Shown here: positions 17,093 through 26,632 of the stretch, in pieces | Layout: the number at the start of each line of letters is the position of its first letter | Numbering within the stretch: the stretch's first letter is position 1 | Assembly (NCBI GenBank): GCA_963749485.1 | Contig: CAVVMV010000017.1 | Span: 7,324-71,323, forward strand | DNA: 64,000 nt | Reading direction: 5' to 3' | From: JAZGGS01 sp963749485 | GTDB lineage: Bacteria; Bacteroidota; Ignavibacteria; Ignavibacteriales; Ignavibacteriaceae | Notes under the pieces: generated by a model | The model's database searches: none | What the model saw: the letters and a program-made list of their open reading frames with translations, nothing else | What the model was told of the DNA's origin: nothing | Made by a program: the position numbers and the translations under genes

Positions 17093-17214
17093 AATATTAT
17101 TCCTCAGTAAATTTTTTCGGCAAAACCATCTTCTTTGTTTCTAAAACTCATCAACCTGTAAAATTTAATTTAAAGAACAGAGTTCCAAATTAGAAGAAAA
17201 ATTCTTTACAATTA

Positions 17215-18408
17215 TTAAATTCCCATTTCTTTCTTTACTTCGCTAAACTTCTCAATTGCAAAATCAAGATCTTCTTTTGTATGTGCAGCGGAAATCTGTA
17301 CTCTTATTCTTGCTGTATCTTTTGGTACAACCGGAAAGAAGAAACCGATTACATAAACACCTTTCTCTAATAATCTTGCAGCCATTTTTTGTGAAAGCAC
17401 TGCATCACCCAGCATAATAGGAACAATTGGATGAATACCTTCTTTTATTTCAAATCCTGCTGTCTTTAATTTTTTCTCTGAAGTATTTTGTGTTTTCTTC
17501 TAGCTTATCACGCAAATCAGTTGTTGAGCTAAGCAAATCTAATACTTTAAGAGAAGCAGCAACTATACTCGGTGCAACTGTGTTTGAAAAAAGATATGGA
17601 CGAGAGCGCTGTCTTAGCAGATCAACAATTTCTTTTCGTGCACTTGTGTAACCTCCGCTTGCCCCGCCTAACGCTTTACCAAGTGTTCCTGTAATAATAT
17701 CAATTCTGCCAATCACATCATTATGTTCGTGTGTACCTTTGCCGTGTTTACCCATAAAGCCAACTGCATGAGAATCATCAACCATTACCATTGCATCATA
17801 TTTATCTGCCAGATCACAAATGCCTTTTAAGTTTGCAACATAGCCATCCATAGAAAAAACACCATCGGTAGCAATTAGTATTTGTTTTGCATTTTTTGCT
17901 TTAGCTTCCTTCAGTTTTTCTTCAAGATCATTCATGTTATTGTTTTTGTAACGGTAACGTTGTGCCTTGCTCAGTCTTACGCCATCAATAATACTTGCGT
18001 GATTTAATTCATCACTTATAATTGCATCATCTGCGGTGAGTATTGTTTCGAACAATCCGCCGTTTGCATCGAAGCAAGATGTGTAAAGAATTGTATCTTC
18101 CATTTCGAGGAATTCTGATATTTTCTTCTCCAGTTCTTTGTGTATTTGCTGAGTTCCGCAAATAAATCTAACAGAAGAAAGACCGTAACCCCAATTATCG
18201 TAACTCTCTTTTGCTGCTTTAATTATTTCAGGATGGTTTGACAAATCCGAGATAATTATTAGCACACATATTAAGAACTTTTTGTCCTCCCATTACTTCA
18301 ATGTTTGCACTTTGCGGAGATTGTAATGACTCGCTCTTTTTTATAAAGACCTTCTTCTTCTATTGATGTAAGAATATCTCCATAGTGATTTTTTGTTTTT
18401 TCAGTCAT
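17215..18408 (-). CDS. kbl: 2-amino-3-ketobutyrate CoA ligase (glycine C-acetyltransferase), frameshifted
   Basis: PLP enzyme cleaving 2-amino-3-ketobutyrate with CoA to glycine and acetyl-CoA. ATG 18408 opens MTEKTKNHYGDILTSIEEEG. After a break near 18250-18300 the main body shows WGYGLSSVRFICGTQ, SELNHASIIDG-like DELNHASIIDGVRLS, DDSHAVGFMG, and the PLP lysine in TGTLGKALGGASGGY. A further break near 17430 precedes GIHPIVPIMLGDA and the C-terminal domain to 17215. About 397 residues, normal for Kbl. It lies 79 bases downstream of tdh, the enzyme that supplies its substrate. Confidence 0.92.
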
Positions 18409-18439
18409 AGTAATTTCCTTTTAGAATATCTTTGTGTTA

Positions 18440-18475
18440 AAAAGTTTTTTCACCGCAAAGTCGCAGAGACGCAAT
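18440..18475. repeat. Dispersed-repeat-like motif between tdh and kbl
   Basis: TTTTTTCACCGCAAAGTCGC followed by AGAGACGCAATT is a version of the 'ccgcaaagacgcagagacgc' oligomer seen in many intergenic regions of Bacteroidota-type genomes. It contains two imperfect GCAnAGnCGC units. No gene or hairpin of note. Confidence 0.35.
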
Positions 18476-18487
18476 TAAATAATATTT

Positions 18488-19519
18488 TTACCAGTTTAGT
18501 ATAATCTTACCCGAGTTACCTGATTTCATTAATTCAAAACCCTCTTCAAAATCTGCAAAGTTAAAATGATGAGTAATTACAGAGGATACATCCAATCCGC
18601 TTTGAACCATTACCTGCATTTTATACCAGGTTTCAAACATCTTCCTTCCGTAAATTCCTCTAAGAGTTAAACCGTTAAAGACTATTTTATTCCAATCAAC
18701 TGCTGCATCTGATGGAAGAATTCCAAGCAAAGCAATATTACCGCCATGGAACATTACATCAATCATATCATTAAGAGCTTTTGGATTTCCGGACATCTCC
18801 AGCCCAACATCAAATCCTTCCATCATTCCAAGATCGTTAACAACATCCGAAAGTTTTTCTTTAGAAACATTTACTGCTTTGGTTACTCCCATTTTCTTCG
18901 CAAGCTCCAGCCTGTAAGGATTAACATCGGTTATAACAACATAACGTGCACCTGCGTGTTTACAAATAGCTGATGCCATTATACCTATCGGTCCTGCACC
19001 GGTTATAAGAACATCTTCACCTAAAACATCAAAGCTTAAAGCTGTGTGAACTGCATTGCCGAAGGGATCAAAAATTGAAAGCACATCTTTTGAAATATTC
19101 GGATCGCAATGCCAGATGTTGGAAACAGGAATTACCAAATATTCTGCAAAGCAGCCGGGTCTGTTTACTCCAACTCCTAATGTGTTAGGGCATAGATGTC
19201 TTCTTCCGGCACGGCAGTTCCTGCAATGCCCGCAGGTTATATGTCCTTCACCACTTACAAGTTCACCAACCTTAACATCCTGTACATTTTCACCAAAAGC
19301 TTCAACTATGCCAACATATTCGTGCCCAACAACCATCGGTACAGGGATAGTTTTACTTGCCCATTCATCCCAATTATAAATGTGAATGTCTGTTCCGCAA
19401 ATAGCAGTCTTTTGAATTTTTATCAGTACATCGTTCGGTCCGTATTCAGGCACAGGAACTTCATCAAGCCAGAGACCGGGTTTTGAATATTTTTTTACAA
19501 GTGCTTTCATTTTGTTCAT
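18488..19519 (-). CDS. tdh: L-threonine 3-dehydrogenase
   Basis: Zinc- and NAD-dependent oxidation of threonine to 2-amino-3-ketobutyrate. The 343 residues show the MDR catalytic zinc site ICGTDIHIYNWDEW and GHEYVGIVEAFG, the structural zinc cysteines CGHCRNCRAGRRHLC, the Rossmann motif ITGAGPIGIMA, and FDPFGNAVHTAL, a Tdh hallmark. The start at 19519 follows AAGGAATTACA. The frame is intact. With kbl it forms the threonine-to-glycine pathway as an operon on the - strand. Confidence 0.95.
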   Translation of the reverse strand: MNKMKALVKKYSKPGLWLDEVPVPEYGPNDVLIKIQKTAICGTDIHIYNWDEWASKTIPVPMVVGHEYVGIVEAFGENVQDVKVGELVSGEGHITCGHCRNCRAGRRHLCPNTLGVGVNRPGCFAEYLVIPVSNIWHCDPNISKDVLSIFDPFGNAVHTALSFDVLGEDVLITGAGPIGIMASAICKHAGARYVVITDVNPYRLELAKKMGVTKAVNVSKEKLSDVVNDLGMMEGFDVGLEMSGNPKALNDMIDVMFHGGNIALLGILPSDAAVDWNKIVFNGLTLRGIYGRKMFETWYKMQVMVQSGLDVSSVITHHFNFADFEEGFELMKSGNSGKIILNW

Positions 19520-19674
19520 TGTAATTCCTTAAAAGAATAAAATGATTTAAGAATCATAAAAATGATTCGATAAAGTATTATTGAAAAAATTGTATTTAAA
19601 ATTAGAGATAAGGAGAGTAAACAACAATAAGTTGTTTTAATAATTTAGATTATGAGAAGAGTTTTTGTATAAGC

Positions 19675-20088
19675 TTAAATTAACGAATAAAGAGCAAACT
19701 CGGTATTGCTAAAAAGCCGGGGTGAAGATTTAAGTTCATTGAGTTTCTGATTTACCCATCGTTCATCTATAGAATTTGCCTGTGCTGTGGCTGTTAACCA
19801 TTTCAATTCCAAATCAACTAGTTTACCATCAGCAAGAGCAAGGTTTAAGCCATCTTCAATAAATGACATGGCAATTTTTGTATTTGAAAAAACGATTGGA
19901 TCTTCCTTAATATATTCATTAGCAAGCAGATTGTTTACTATTTCTTCACAGAAATCTGAGGAGAAGCCCAGTTTATCAGAAAAATGTTTGATGATTTTTT
20001 TTTCAGGATCGGTGAGCTGCTTATCAATTTTAGCAGTTATTAATAATCCTTTTAAGTAGTTGCTTCGGTCGATTTGAGGAATCTTCAT
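19675..20088 (-). CDS. Hypothetical helical protein, TerB-like
   Basis: 137 residues, all-helical and acidic: RSNYLKGLLITAKIDKQLTD, then PEKKIIKHFSDKLGF and MSFIEDGLNLALADGKLVDLE. The paired segments with ADGK/LTDPE recall TerB-like tellurite-resistance folds, where such acidic loops bind metal, but the match is by pattern only. It stands alone between tdh and a 370-base intergenic region. The intact frame supports a real gene. Confidence 0.6.
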   Translation of the reverse strand: MKIPQIDRSNYLKGLLITAKIDKQLTDPEKKIIKHFSDKLGFSSDFCEEIVNNLLANEYIKEDPIVFSNTKIAMSFIEDGLNLALADGKLVDLELKWLTATAQANSIDERWVNQKLNELKSSPRLFSNTEFALYSLI

Positions 20089-20460
20089 CTACATCCTTTT
20101 TTATGGAATGATATTAATCTATGTAAATAGGAATGAATAAGAAATGCAATTTTCATTCCAGATAGCTGTTGTGCCGTAAATCACTCTTTTTAACTAATTT
20201 CGCAATTAAACTGTATCAACTATAGACAATTGTTCTATAATGAATGTAAATATTATTGGAAATATTTTCCATATTATTGGACGATATGTTGTTTGCTATA
20301 AAGAAAATTAGAATAGCTGAATCTGAGAGTTAACAGAGTTGATTCTTTCTGGAAAAATTGAAATGTAGTTTAACACAATTGTTGCTCAATAAGTGAGTAG
20401 AAAGCTGATAGAAAATTATCGCTGTGAACAATCAAAATTACTTACTTATAATTATTCAGA
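20089..20460. other. Intergenic region with short repeats, no gene seen
   Basis: 372 AT-rich bases. Around 20255-20283 the 10-mer ATATTATTGG occurs twice, separated by the near-palindrome GGAAATATTTTCC, giving a local symmetrical block that could be a protein-binding site upstream of the - strand gene at 19675-20088. No ORF, tRNA or terminator recognised. Confidence 0.35.
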
Positions 20461-21001
20461 CTAATCCAGGTTTACCAGCTTAATCAAATCAAAATAATTA
20501 AAACCCTGCGGGACAGTATATAAAGAACCAACAAGCATAACTTCAATGCTGTCATTTGCTGATGCGGTAAATTCTGTTTCAATAGTGAAGGATGTCCACT
20601 CTGCTTTTCGAATAACCTCTCGTTTCTTATCTACTTTATTTCCATCCTGTTTAAGATAAATTTCTAAACTTCCCGGATCTTCAGTTGATTTAGACCAGAA
20701 AGTTAACCTGTAATTGTGTGTTCCTTCTAAAGCCGGAACCGTAGTATAAACATAAGCACCAATCTCCCTGGCTTTAAGAAAGATAGAATATTTTCCTCCA
20801 TTTGCTGGAACATCAGTAGCAAATTTTACAACGGGTGGACCCGGGCTTATCCAATTATCAAGGGAAGCAAATCCTCCTGATTCAAACGAGGTAAAAATGA
20901 GAGTTTTTGATTCCGGTTACAGGATCATCCGGTTCAACGTATTGTGTACAGCTGTAGAATACTGCTAACAGAATTGATAAAATTAAAATAATTGTTTTCA
21001 T
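20461..21001 (-). CDS. Lipoprotein with a C-terminal carbohydrate-binding-like domain (one frameshift)
   Basis: ATG 21001 gives MKTIILILSILLAVFYSC, a lipoprotein signal with Cys18, then TQYVEPDDPVTG. The written frame stops near 20890. Shifting one base near 20905 opens a long frame, FESGGFASLDNWISPGPPVV, then KYSIFLKAREIGAYVYTTVP, WSKSTEDPGSLEIYLKQDG and a last segment ending DLIKLVNLD at 20461, in all about 180 residues. The mature part is a beta-sandwich of the galactose-binding/CBM kind. Surface anchoring is inferred. It faces away from fumC, sharing the 195-base spacer. Confidence 0.65.
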
Positions 21002-21195
21002 CAGATACCTCACATATGCGATGATTAATACCTAAAAATAATAATATTTCAAAAAGAATCAACAAGCAACACAAAATATTTTTATCTACTTCCCCAAAAG
21101 ACTCTCCATTCCCTAAATCATTTAATTTTATTGTAAATTTAAATTGATAATAATTTAGAATATATATAGTTAACACTAATCAGGGAGATAATAAA

Positions 21196-22587
21196 ATGGA
21201 ATACAGAATTGAAACAGATTCAATGGGGGAAATAAAAGTTCCAAATGATAAATATTACGGCGCTCAAACAGCCAGGTCGTTAATGAATTTTAAAATTGGA
21301 GGGGAAAAATTTCCAAGGGAAGTAATTCGTGCACTTGGTGTGCTAAAAAAAGCTGCTGCTTTAACTAATAAGGAACTCGGAACTCTCTCTGCAGAAAAAG
21401 CAGAACTAATAATAAAAGCTGCCGATGAAGTAATAGAGGGAAAACTTGATGAACACTTTCCGCTTGTTGTTTGGCAAACCGGCAGCGGAACACAAACTAA
21501 CATGAACTCCAACGAAGTTATTGCAAACCGTGCAATTGAATTAGCAGGTGGAGAACTTGGAAGTAAAAAACCAATTCATCCAAATGATGATGTAAACAAA
21601 GCACAATCTTCCAACGATACATTTCCCACAGCAATGCATATATCTGCAGTTGAGGAAATCCACAGAAGATTAATACCTATGGTTACAAAACTCCGCGATG
21701 CACTTCAAAAAAAATCTGATGAGTTTAAAGATGTGGTAAAGATTGGAAGGACTCATTTGATGGATGCTGTACCGCTTACATTAGGGCAGGAATTTTCCGG
21801 ATATGTTCAGCAATTAACAAACGGGCTTGAAAGAATTGAAGCTGCAATGCCACGTCTATATGAACTTGCGCTAGGTGGAACTGCAGTTGGAACCGGGTTA
21901 AACACTCATCCTGAATTTGCAGTAAAAGCAGCAAAAAATATTGCGAATATAACCGGTCAGCCGTTTGTAACCGGAAGGAATAAGTTTGAAGGGCTTGCAG
22001 CTCACGATGCAATGGTTGAAATAAGCGGTGTGCTTAAAACTTTAGCAGTTTCATTAATGAAAATTGCAAATGATATCAGGACTCTTGGATCAGGTCCACG
22101 TTGCGGAATTGGGGAACTAAATCTTCCTGCAAATGAACCGGGAAGCTCAATAATGCCGGGTAAAGTAAATCCAACCCAATCCGAAGCACTTACCATGGTT
22201 TGCACACAGGTTATGGGTAACGATGTAGCAGTTAATATTGGCGGAGCCACAGGGCACTTTGAGCTGAACGTTTTTAAACCGGTTATCATTTATAATGTTC
22301 TTCAGTCAATCAGGTTAATTGCTGATGGGTGCGAAAGCTTTACGGATAACTGCGTTGTTGGAATTGAAGCTAATGAAAAAAATATTAAAGCTCATCTTAA
22401 TAATTCTTTAATGCTGGTTACTGCGCTTAATCCACACATTGGTTACGATAACGCTGCTAAGATTGCAAAGAAAGCACATACAGAAGGATCTACTCTTAAA
22501 GAAGCTGCCGTTGAACTTGGTCTGCTTACAGAAGAAAAATTTGATGAAGTTGTAAAACCCGAACAGATGGTTGGACCAAAAAAATAA
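21196..22587 (+). CDS. fumC: Fumarate hydratase class II
   Basis: Reversible hydration of fumarate to malate in the TCA cycle, iron-independent. The 463 residues are intact: TGSGTQTNMNSNEVIANRA (active-site Asn/Thr loop), SSNDTFPTAMHI, GRTHLMDAVPLTLGQEFSGY with the catalytic-region His, and the superfamily signature GSSIMPGKVNPTQ near 315-327. RBS AGGGAGATAATAAA precedes ATG 21196. A strong terminator follows. Class II fumarase is distinguished from aspartase by the general spacing and the GTGLN loop, so I am confident but not absolute. Confidence 0.95.
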   Translation: MEYRIETDSMGEIKVPNDKYYGAQTARSLMNFKIGGEKFPREVIRALGVLKKAAALTNKELGTLSAEKAELIIKAADEVIEGKLDEHFPLVVWQTGSGTQTNMNSNEVIANRAIELAGGELGSKKPIHPNDDVNKAQSSNDTFPTAMHISAVEEIHRRLIPMVTKLRDALQKKSDEFKDVVKIGRTHLMDAVPLTLGQEFSGYVQQLTNGLERIEAAMPRLYELALGGTAVGTGLNTHPEFAVKAAKNIANITGQPFVTGRNKFEGLAAHDAMVEISGVLKTLAVSLMKIANDIRTLGSGPRCGIGELNLPANEPGSSIMPGKVNPTQSEALTMVCTQVMGNDVAVNIGGATGHFELNVFKPVIIYNVLQSIRLIADGCESFTDNCVVGIEANEKNIKAHLNNSLMLVTALNPHIGYDNAAKIAKKAHTEGSTLKEAAVELGLLTEEKFDEVVKPEQMVGPKK

Positions 22588-22608
22588 TTATCAAGTAAAG
22601 AATTAATG

Positions 22609-22645
22609 AAGTCATTCTCAGAAAATGGGAATGACTTTTTATTTT
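22609..22645 (+). terminator. Rho-independent terminator of fumC
   Basis: AAGTCATTCTC (22609-22619) pairs with GGGAATGACTT (22627-22637, one wobble) over a 7-base loop, followed by TTTATTTTTAT. Confidence 0.8.
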
Positions 22646-22671
22646 TATGATATAAAAATCAATAGTATTTT

Positions 22672-23382
22672 ATGGATAATTGGGATGGATTAGGTTCACT
22701 TTTAATTGCCTGTATTGAGTTTATTCTTTTAGTAAACCTGGTAATCTTTGCTGCTAAGAGTAAACTAAATAAACTGGCAATGATGCTTATCTTTATCTTG
22801 ATGACATATCAACTGCTCGAGTTTTTAATGTGCCAGGTAGGATTAAGCTCATCATTAATGGCTTACTTTGGTTTTGCTGTTATATCACTCCTTCCTCCGT
22901 TTAACTTTATTCTTGTAGCTGAGTTGTACAATTTTAAAAGTAAAGCTTTATACCTGGTATTTTTACCTTCCGCAGCATTTATCCTTTACTATCCATTCGT
23001 TCTTGAGCAGTTTACGGTTACAAGCTGTGCAGTGCTTTATGCAACTTATAATTACCCGTTGGGTGATTTGTACGGATTCTTTTATTATACACCTATACTG
23101 GCGGTTATCGTTTTACTTCTGCGGGGAATTAAGAAAGGAAAGGATAAAAAAACTTTATTCATCTCTAAAGTTCTGCTTACCGGTAATATCATAATCAGCA
23201 TCCCGGTAGTAGCTGCATTTATATTAATGGCAACTGGTGATTATTATTTAATTGCAAAAATTGAAAGCATAATGTGTAAGTTTGCATTCGCTTATGCTTT
23301 GTGTTTAGGCGTAGTTTGTTTATATAATTCAAAAAGGAAAGATGAACGAAATAATACTGAACATTTACCTGGTAATAAGTGA
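22672..23382 (+). CDS. Hypothetical integral membrane protein, about seven helices
   Basis: 236 residues with roughly seven hydrophobic spans, beginning LLIACIEFILLVNLVIFAAK and ending FAFAYALCLGVVCLYNSKRK. The cytoplasmic tail is short and charged. The pattern recalls the 7TM sensor halves (7TMR-DISM or histidine-kinase N-terminal type) without an output domain. No family is assigned. It overlaps the next gene by 41 bases, so the two are probably translated together. Confidence 0.65.
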   Translation: MDNWDGLGSLLIACIEFILLVNLVIFAAKSKLNKLAMMLIFILMTYQLLEFLMCQVGLSSSLMAYFGFAVISLLPPFNFILVAELYNFKSKALYLVFLPSAAFILYYPFVLEQFTVTSCAVLYATYNYPLGDLYGFFYYTPILAVIVLLLRGIKKGKDKKTLFISKVLLTGNIIISIPVVAAFILMATGDYYLIAKIESIMCKFAFAYALCLGVVCLYNSKRKDERNNTEHLPGNK

Positions 23383-23673
23383 AATGCTCGTTGTGGAATT
23401 CCGTGCAATGGCGTACGAGCGTGAAGGCGGCGATGATAATAAAATCAAGTTCTTAAAAGCCGTGCAGCAGAGGACTTTCCCAATGCTTACCATTTTGATG
23501 CTCCTACCGATAAGAAAGGTAAATTTATGAGTTATAAAAGATTTCATAAGCTGGAAAAACGGGGAATGCACTTCCGGCTTTTCGAAGAAATATTTTCAAA
23601 ATTCAACCTTCCTGAAAAACCGCTTATTTGCGTTACCCCTGTTGTTGATGGTGAAATTTATGCAGGCGAGTAG
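23342..23673 (+). CDS. Hypothetical small protein, overlaps the preceding membrane gene (one frameshift)
   Basis: ATG 23342 lies inside the end of the membrane-protein gene. The frame runs MNEIILNIYLVISEMLVVEF then REGGDDNKIKFLKAV, breaks near 23465, and continues in the next frame as AEDFPNAYHFDAPTDKKGKF, KRFHKLEKRGMHFRLFEEIF and LPEKPLICVTPVVDGEIYAGE-type end at 23673, about 110 residues. There is no signal or membrane helix. The overlap suggests a functional pair with the 7-helix protein. Family unknown. Confidence 0.55.
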
Positions 23674-23797
23674 AATCTAACCTACTTCAATTTGTACAAT
23701 TTTAAAATTTATTATATGTTCGGAATGTAGTAAGGTAAAATGAATTTATAATCCACATTAATTCTAGTATTAATCATTTTCTTAAGCATAAGGTTTT

Positions 23798-25849
23798 ATG
23801 GGTAGCACTTTATCAAGTTCAGGCAGGAAGAAAATTAATGTGCCGAAAAAGATTTCTGAGTTCCTTAAAAAACAAAAAGAACTTGATAATCTTTATTCAG
23901 ATAAAAAGCTGGGTTCATTTGTACAAAATGGCAAAACTTATTTCAGGTTGTTTGCACCTTCCGCCGATAAAATTTCTCTCCTTACTTTTGAACAGCCGGA
24001 ACAGACTAATGGTAAAGAATTTAAAATGGTAAAGGATGAGGACGGAGTTTGGGAAACTGCAATAGAGGGTGAGCACTATGGATTGTTCTACGGCTTTAAG
24101 ATCCATCATACCGAAGTCTCTGGCATTGAAGATATTATTTGTGTTGATCCTTATGCAAAAGCAGTTACTACTTTTAATTCATATTACAATCCGCGGAGAG
24201 CTATTGTGGTTAAAGAGGGGGACTATAATTGGGAAGGGGATACCTGGATAAAAAATGACTGGCGTGACCTTATCATTTATGAAATGCATATTCGCGACAT
24301 GACAGAACATCCTTCCTCCGGAGTTGAGCAGAGAGGAACTTATAAAGGATTAACTGAGAAAGGTAAACCTGGCGGATTAGAATATATAAAAAGTCTTGGT
24401 GTAAATGCGGTTGAACTTTTACCTGTCCAGGAGTTTGCAAATATCGAAATTCCCTTCCAGAATTCTGTAAATGGAAAACTTAATACGTGGAATCCATACG
24501 AAAGAAATCATTGGGGATATATGACAGCAGCTTTCTTTGCACCGGAAAGTTACTATTCTAAAAATGTAAGAAGCATTGAATGGAATACCTGGAGTGGTAA
24601 AGATGCAAGGGCTATAACAGATTTTAAGGATATGATTAAGGCATTCCATAAAGAAGGAATTGCTGTTATAATGGATGTTGTGTATAACCATGTTTCCGAG
24701 TATGAAATTGGAAACTTCAAGGAAATAGATAAAGATTATTATTTTCGTCTTGATGAGAATGGTGATTTTATTGACCGAAGCTATTGCGGAAACGATTTTA
24801 AAACTGAACGGCTAATGGTTAAAAAATTAATCATTGAAAGTGTGCTTTACTGGATGGAAGAATACCACGTTGATGGATTTCGTTTCGATCTTGGAAAGCT
24901 GGTTGATTGGGAAACAGTTGAAGAAGTTTATTACGAAGCAAAAAAAGTAAATCCTAATGTAATTTTTGTTTGTGAGCCCTGGGGCGGAGGGTACGATCCT
25001 GCAGGATTTTCTGCGCGTGGGTGGGCAAGCTGGAACGACCAGATAAGAAATGGTATAAAGGGCGAAAATCCTTTTGATGGTCATGGCTGGATATTTGGAA
25101 GTTGGTACGGAAATAATAACAGAAGCAGAATAGAAAGTTATGTTAACGGTACATTAAACAAAGATGCAAATGGATTATTCCGGGAGCCTCATCATTCTGT
25201 TAATTATTTAGAATCGCATGATGGTTATACAATCGGCGACTTTATCCGGCTAGGATTGGGCGACTTAATGAAAAAGAAAATAATTAAAGATGTTGATGAA
25301 CATGTTAAGTTATTACCGATGCAGTTAAGACTCAACAAACTTGCCGCACTCTTTCTCTTTACTTCACGTGGCATAACTATGATTCATTCCGGGCAGGAGT
25401 TTGCAAGGAGTAAAGTTATTCCAGCTGATGTTAAAGTACCTGATGAACATAAAGGGACTATTGATCATAATAGTTATAATAAAGACAACGAAACGAATTA
25501 CATCAACTATAATCATGCAAAAATTAACATTGAACTTTTAAATTATTACAAAGGATTAATACAGCTCAGGAAAAAATATGATGCCTTCCGCAGAGCAGGT
25601 TATAACGATGTAAACTTTTTCAAAATAAAAAATAATCCTTTTGCTCTTGGTTACCGGTTAGAATTTAAAAACGATGTTTTTATGGTATTACTAAATGCTA
25701 ATCCTAAAATGAAGGAAGAATTTATACTTCCTGAGGGTGAATGGAACATCCTTGTAAATCCTGCAGTTGCGGGGATTGAAATTTTGGGAACAGTAAAAAA
25801 GCGACTTGTTATTGAACCTTCTTCAGGTTATGTTTTAAAAATGAAATAA
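23798..25849 (+). CDS. Glycoside hydrolase family 13, pullulanase/glycogen-debranching type
   Basis: 683 residues. A CBM48-like N-terminal domain (YFRLFAPSADKISLLTFE, about 45-130) precedes a GH13 barrel: NHWGYMTAAFFAPE (the Y-N-x-W-G-Y region), VIMDVVYNHV (about 288), FRFDLGK with the catalytic Asp (about 360), VCEPWG with the acid/base Glu (about 392) and ESHD with the third acidic residue (about 471). The CBM48-barrel order and the YNHWGY style fit type I pullulanase or GlgX-like alpha-1,6 debranching enzymes. No signal peptide is seen, suggesting cytoplasmic glycogen or maltodextrin debranching. Confidence 0.88.
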   Translation: MGSTLSSSGRKKINVPKKISEFLKKQKELDNLYSDKKLGSFVQNGKTYFRLFAPSADKISLLTFEQPEQTNGKEFKMVKDEDGVWETAIEGEHYGLFYGFKIHHTEVSGIEDIICVDPYAKAVTTFNSYYNPRRAIVVKEGDYNWEGDTWIKNDWRDLIIYEMHIRDMTEHPSSGVEQRGTYKGLTEKGKPGGLEYIKSLGVNAVELLPVQEFANIEIPFQNSVNGKLNTWNPYERNHWGYMTAAFFAPESYYSKNVRSIEWNTWSGKDARAITDFKDMIKAFHKEGIAVIMDVVYNHVSEYEIGNFKEIDKDYYFRLDENGDFIDRSYCGNDFKTERLMVKKLIIESVLYWMEEYHVDGFRFDLGKLVDWETVEEVYYEAKKVNPNVIFVCEPWGGGYDPAGFSARGWASWNDQIRNGIKGENPFDGHGWIFGSWYGNNNRSRIESYVNGTLNKDANGLFREPHHSVNYLESHDGYTIGDFIRLGLGDLMKKKIIKDVDEHVKLLPMQLRLNKLAALFLFTSRGITMIHSGQEFARSKVIPADVKVPDEHKGTIDHNSYNKDNETNYINYNHAKINIELLNYYKGLIQLRKKYDAFRRAGYNDVNFFKIKNNPFALGYRLEFKNDVFMVLLNANPKMKEEFILPEGEWNILVNPAVAGIEILGTVKKRLVIEPSSGYVLKMK

Positions 25850-25855
25850 CTAATT

Positions 25856-26632
25856 ATGTTTACGCAAGTGAAAACATTCTTAATCATTCTTCCTCTTATA
25901 CTTTTTACCGCACCTGATTTTTACGCACAGACCGGAGATAAAACCATAGGTTCCCCGGGGTGGCTGGTTGATATGTACTTTAGCAAAGCAGAGTTTACCG
26001 GTAAAGCAAATTATTTTACTGGCGCGATGATAGAGGAGGCAAACGAACCTACTATTGGTGAAGAGCTTAACGGAAGTGCCAGCGTATCCTACCGTGAAAT
26101 TCTTTCTGAAAATATGAAGTCCGTTTTTGCAGTTGAAGTTAAACCAGATGAAGGCATAGTTGATTTTTATTGTTACATGTTGGAAACAAATGAAGGTTGG
26201 AAAATAGAAGCAGTAAGAAGGTTTTTATTACCAGGTTTCATTTACAGTGCAAAAGATTCTCTCTCACAAATTACAAATCTTTCTCCTTCAGATAGTGATT
26301 TGTTAAAACTGGTTAACCTGTTAACAAGCAGTGATGACGAATTAAAAACATATCTCCGTAATAACGTAAATGATTTTTACAAGCTTGTGCTGTATATAAA
26401 AGATGAGGATGCTAAAAATATTCAAAATTTATTAAACGGTTTGAACATTGATGCAGTTTACCAGGATGATAAATTTCCCGGTTGCATTTTTTTACAGATA
26501 GGAGCATTTGATAAAACGGAGATGGGATATTTTTACGGCGGGGAAAGTTCTTCGTTGCCGAAAATTTCACCAAACCGGTTTATATATATTGAAGAAATTT
26601 TGCCAAAGTGGTACATCTACAGGATTATATAG
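25856..26632 (+). CDS. Secreted protein of unknown function
   Basis: 258 residues with the signal peptide MFTQVKTFLIILPLILFTAP and a cleavage region near FYAQ. The mature part includes SPGWLVDMYFSKAEFTGK, a GEELNGSASVSYREIL segment, and a C-terminal GCIFLQIGAFDKTEMGYFYG. The middle (YCYMLETNEGWKIEAVRRF) looks like an NTF2/DUF4878-type 'does it still work' fold by pattern only. It starts 6 bases after the GH13 gene, so co-transcription is likely. Its last 8 bases overlap the convergent kinase gene. Confidence 0.6.
   Translation: MFTQVKTFLIILPLILFTAPDFYAQTGDKTIGSPGWLVDMYFSKAEFTGKANYFTGAMIEEANEPTIGEELNGSASVSYREILSENMKSVFAVEVKPDEGIVDFYCYMLETNEGWKIEAVRRFLLPGFIYSAKDSLSQITNLSPSDSDLLKLVNLLTSSDDELKTYLRNNVNDFYKLVLYIKDEDAKNIQNLLNGLNIDAVYQDDKFPGCIFLQIGAFDKTEMGYFYGGESSSLPKISPNRFIYIEEILPKWYIYRII

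Noticed and set aside
20255..20285. Possible small RNA or riboswitch at the ATATTATTGG repeat block
   Set aside because: The symmetry is short and AT-rich, no terminator follows and the adjacent genes are on strands that do not fit a leader of this kind.
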